From the NCBI GenBank assembly GCA_001805205.1, contig MHER01000110.1:1-5309 (forward strand): a stretch of DNA of 5,309 bases. The letters run 5' to 3'. Source of the stretch: Nitrospirae bacterium RIFCSPLOW2_12_42_9. GTDB taxonomy: Bacteria > Nitrospirota > 9FT-COMBO-42-15 > HDB-SIOI813. The position numbers and the translations under genes were made by a program. Position 1 is the stretch's first letter. Each line of letters starts with the position of its first letter. Shown one piece after another: positions 5,073 through 5,309 of this stretch. Below the pieces are notes generated by a model. The model had not been told where the DNA came from, did not search any database, and worked only from the letters and a program-made list of their open reading frames with translations.

Positions 5073-5309
5073 ATGAGCACAATAACGATTCGCGGAATAG
5101 ATGAGACAACAGCAAGAGTATTAAAGGAAAGGGCTAAAAAAGAGGGGAGCAGTGTCAATGCTGTTCTGCTGAAAATCCTTAAGGAGTCCCTCGGGCTTGA
5201 AAAAAAGAACAGGACGGTTGTCCATACTGATCTTGATCATCTTGCAGGGACATGGACTGAGAAGGACTTTTCAGAGTTTCAGAAGAAAATCGCTGATTTT
5301 GAGACTGTT
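5073..5309 (+). CDS. Ribbon-helix-helix antitoxin (FitA/VapB-like), 3' end outside window
   Basis: Seventy-nine codons are visible and the frame is open to the window edge. The N-terminus 'STITIRGIDETTARVLKERA' (2-21) forms the DNA-contacting beta strand and first helix of a ribbon-helix-helix domain, and 'GSSVNAVLLKILKESLGL' (25-42) the second helix. The rest, 'DLDHLAGTWTEKDFSEFQKK' (54-73), matches toxin-binding tails of such antitoxins, which commonly carry 'LaGtW' followed by an acidic helix. By family knowledge it would dimerise, repress its operon and neutralise the PIN toxin encoded just upstream. Only a few residues are likely missing. Assignment as cognate antitoxin rests on adjacency (15 bases) and the typical pairing of RHH with PIN proteins. 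Confidence 0.87.
   Translation, partial: MSTITIRGIDETTARVLKERAKKEGSSVNAVLLKILKESLGLEKKNRTVVHTDLDHLAGTWTEKDFSEFQKKIADFETV

Overview
The window is a bacterial chromosomal segment of moderate GC. One core metabolic gene, acetyl-CoA synthetase (acs), is surrounded by small accessory modules: two toxin-antitoxin-like pairs, a REP-associated tyrosine transposase (RAYT) and several kinds of short repeat. The mixture (LuxR-type regulator, Acs, RAYT, AbiEii-like and PIN modules) would suit Nitrospirota, Desulfobacterota or a similar environmental Gram-negative lineage. That is an impression from protein flavour; no taxonomic marker is present.

Layout. Bases 1-59 are the last 18 codons of a NarL/FixJ-type (LuxR-family) DNA-binding protein. 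An AT-rich gap with phased ATTGT motifs leads to a 69-residue winged-helix protein (235-444). Bases 445-640 hold a small hairpin, a 13-bp perfect inverted repeat that looks like a REPIN, a perfect 13-bp tandem repeat and a good sigma70-type promoter for acs. acs (641-2590) is complete, with every acetate-pocket and catalytic residue checked intact. It is followed after 10 bases by a two-gene module (2601-3504): a DUF6922-like small protein overlapping an AbiEii-family nucleotidyltransferase that starts at TTG.

The most unusual structure is a 58-bp direct repeat. The last codons of acs (2526-2583) recur at 3502-3559, immediately after the nucleotidyltransferase, with one synonymous difference and still readable as an acs C-terminus with its own stop codon. 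The two-gene module therefore looks like a 976-bp cassette inserted at the 3' end of acs, with the gene end duplicated so that acs stays whole. The first three bases of the downstream copy are also the nucleotidyltransferase stop codon.

Next comes a RAYT gene (3814-4476) bracketed by inverted arrays of a REP-like unit with core ATTCTGGGGACACC / GGTGTCCCCAGAAT. An 18-bp tandem repeat lies in its leader. The window ends with a PIN-domain (VapC-like) toxin gene followed 15 bases later by a ribbon-helix-helix antitoxin gene, cut by the window edge. This toxin-first order is the reverse of classical vapBC.

The genes do not form one pathway. acs supplies acetyl-CoA from acetate. The rest reads as a landing zone where compact selfish or defence modules have accumulated behind a housekeeping gene. 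The cassette flanked by duplicated gene ends is the best candidate for something undescribed.
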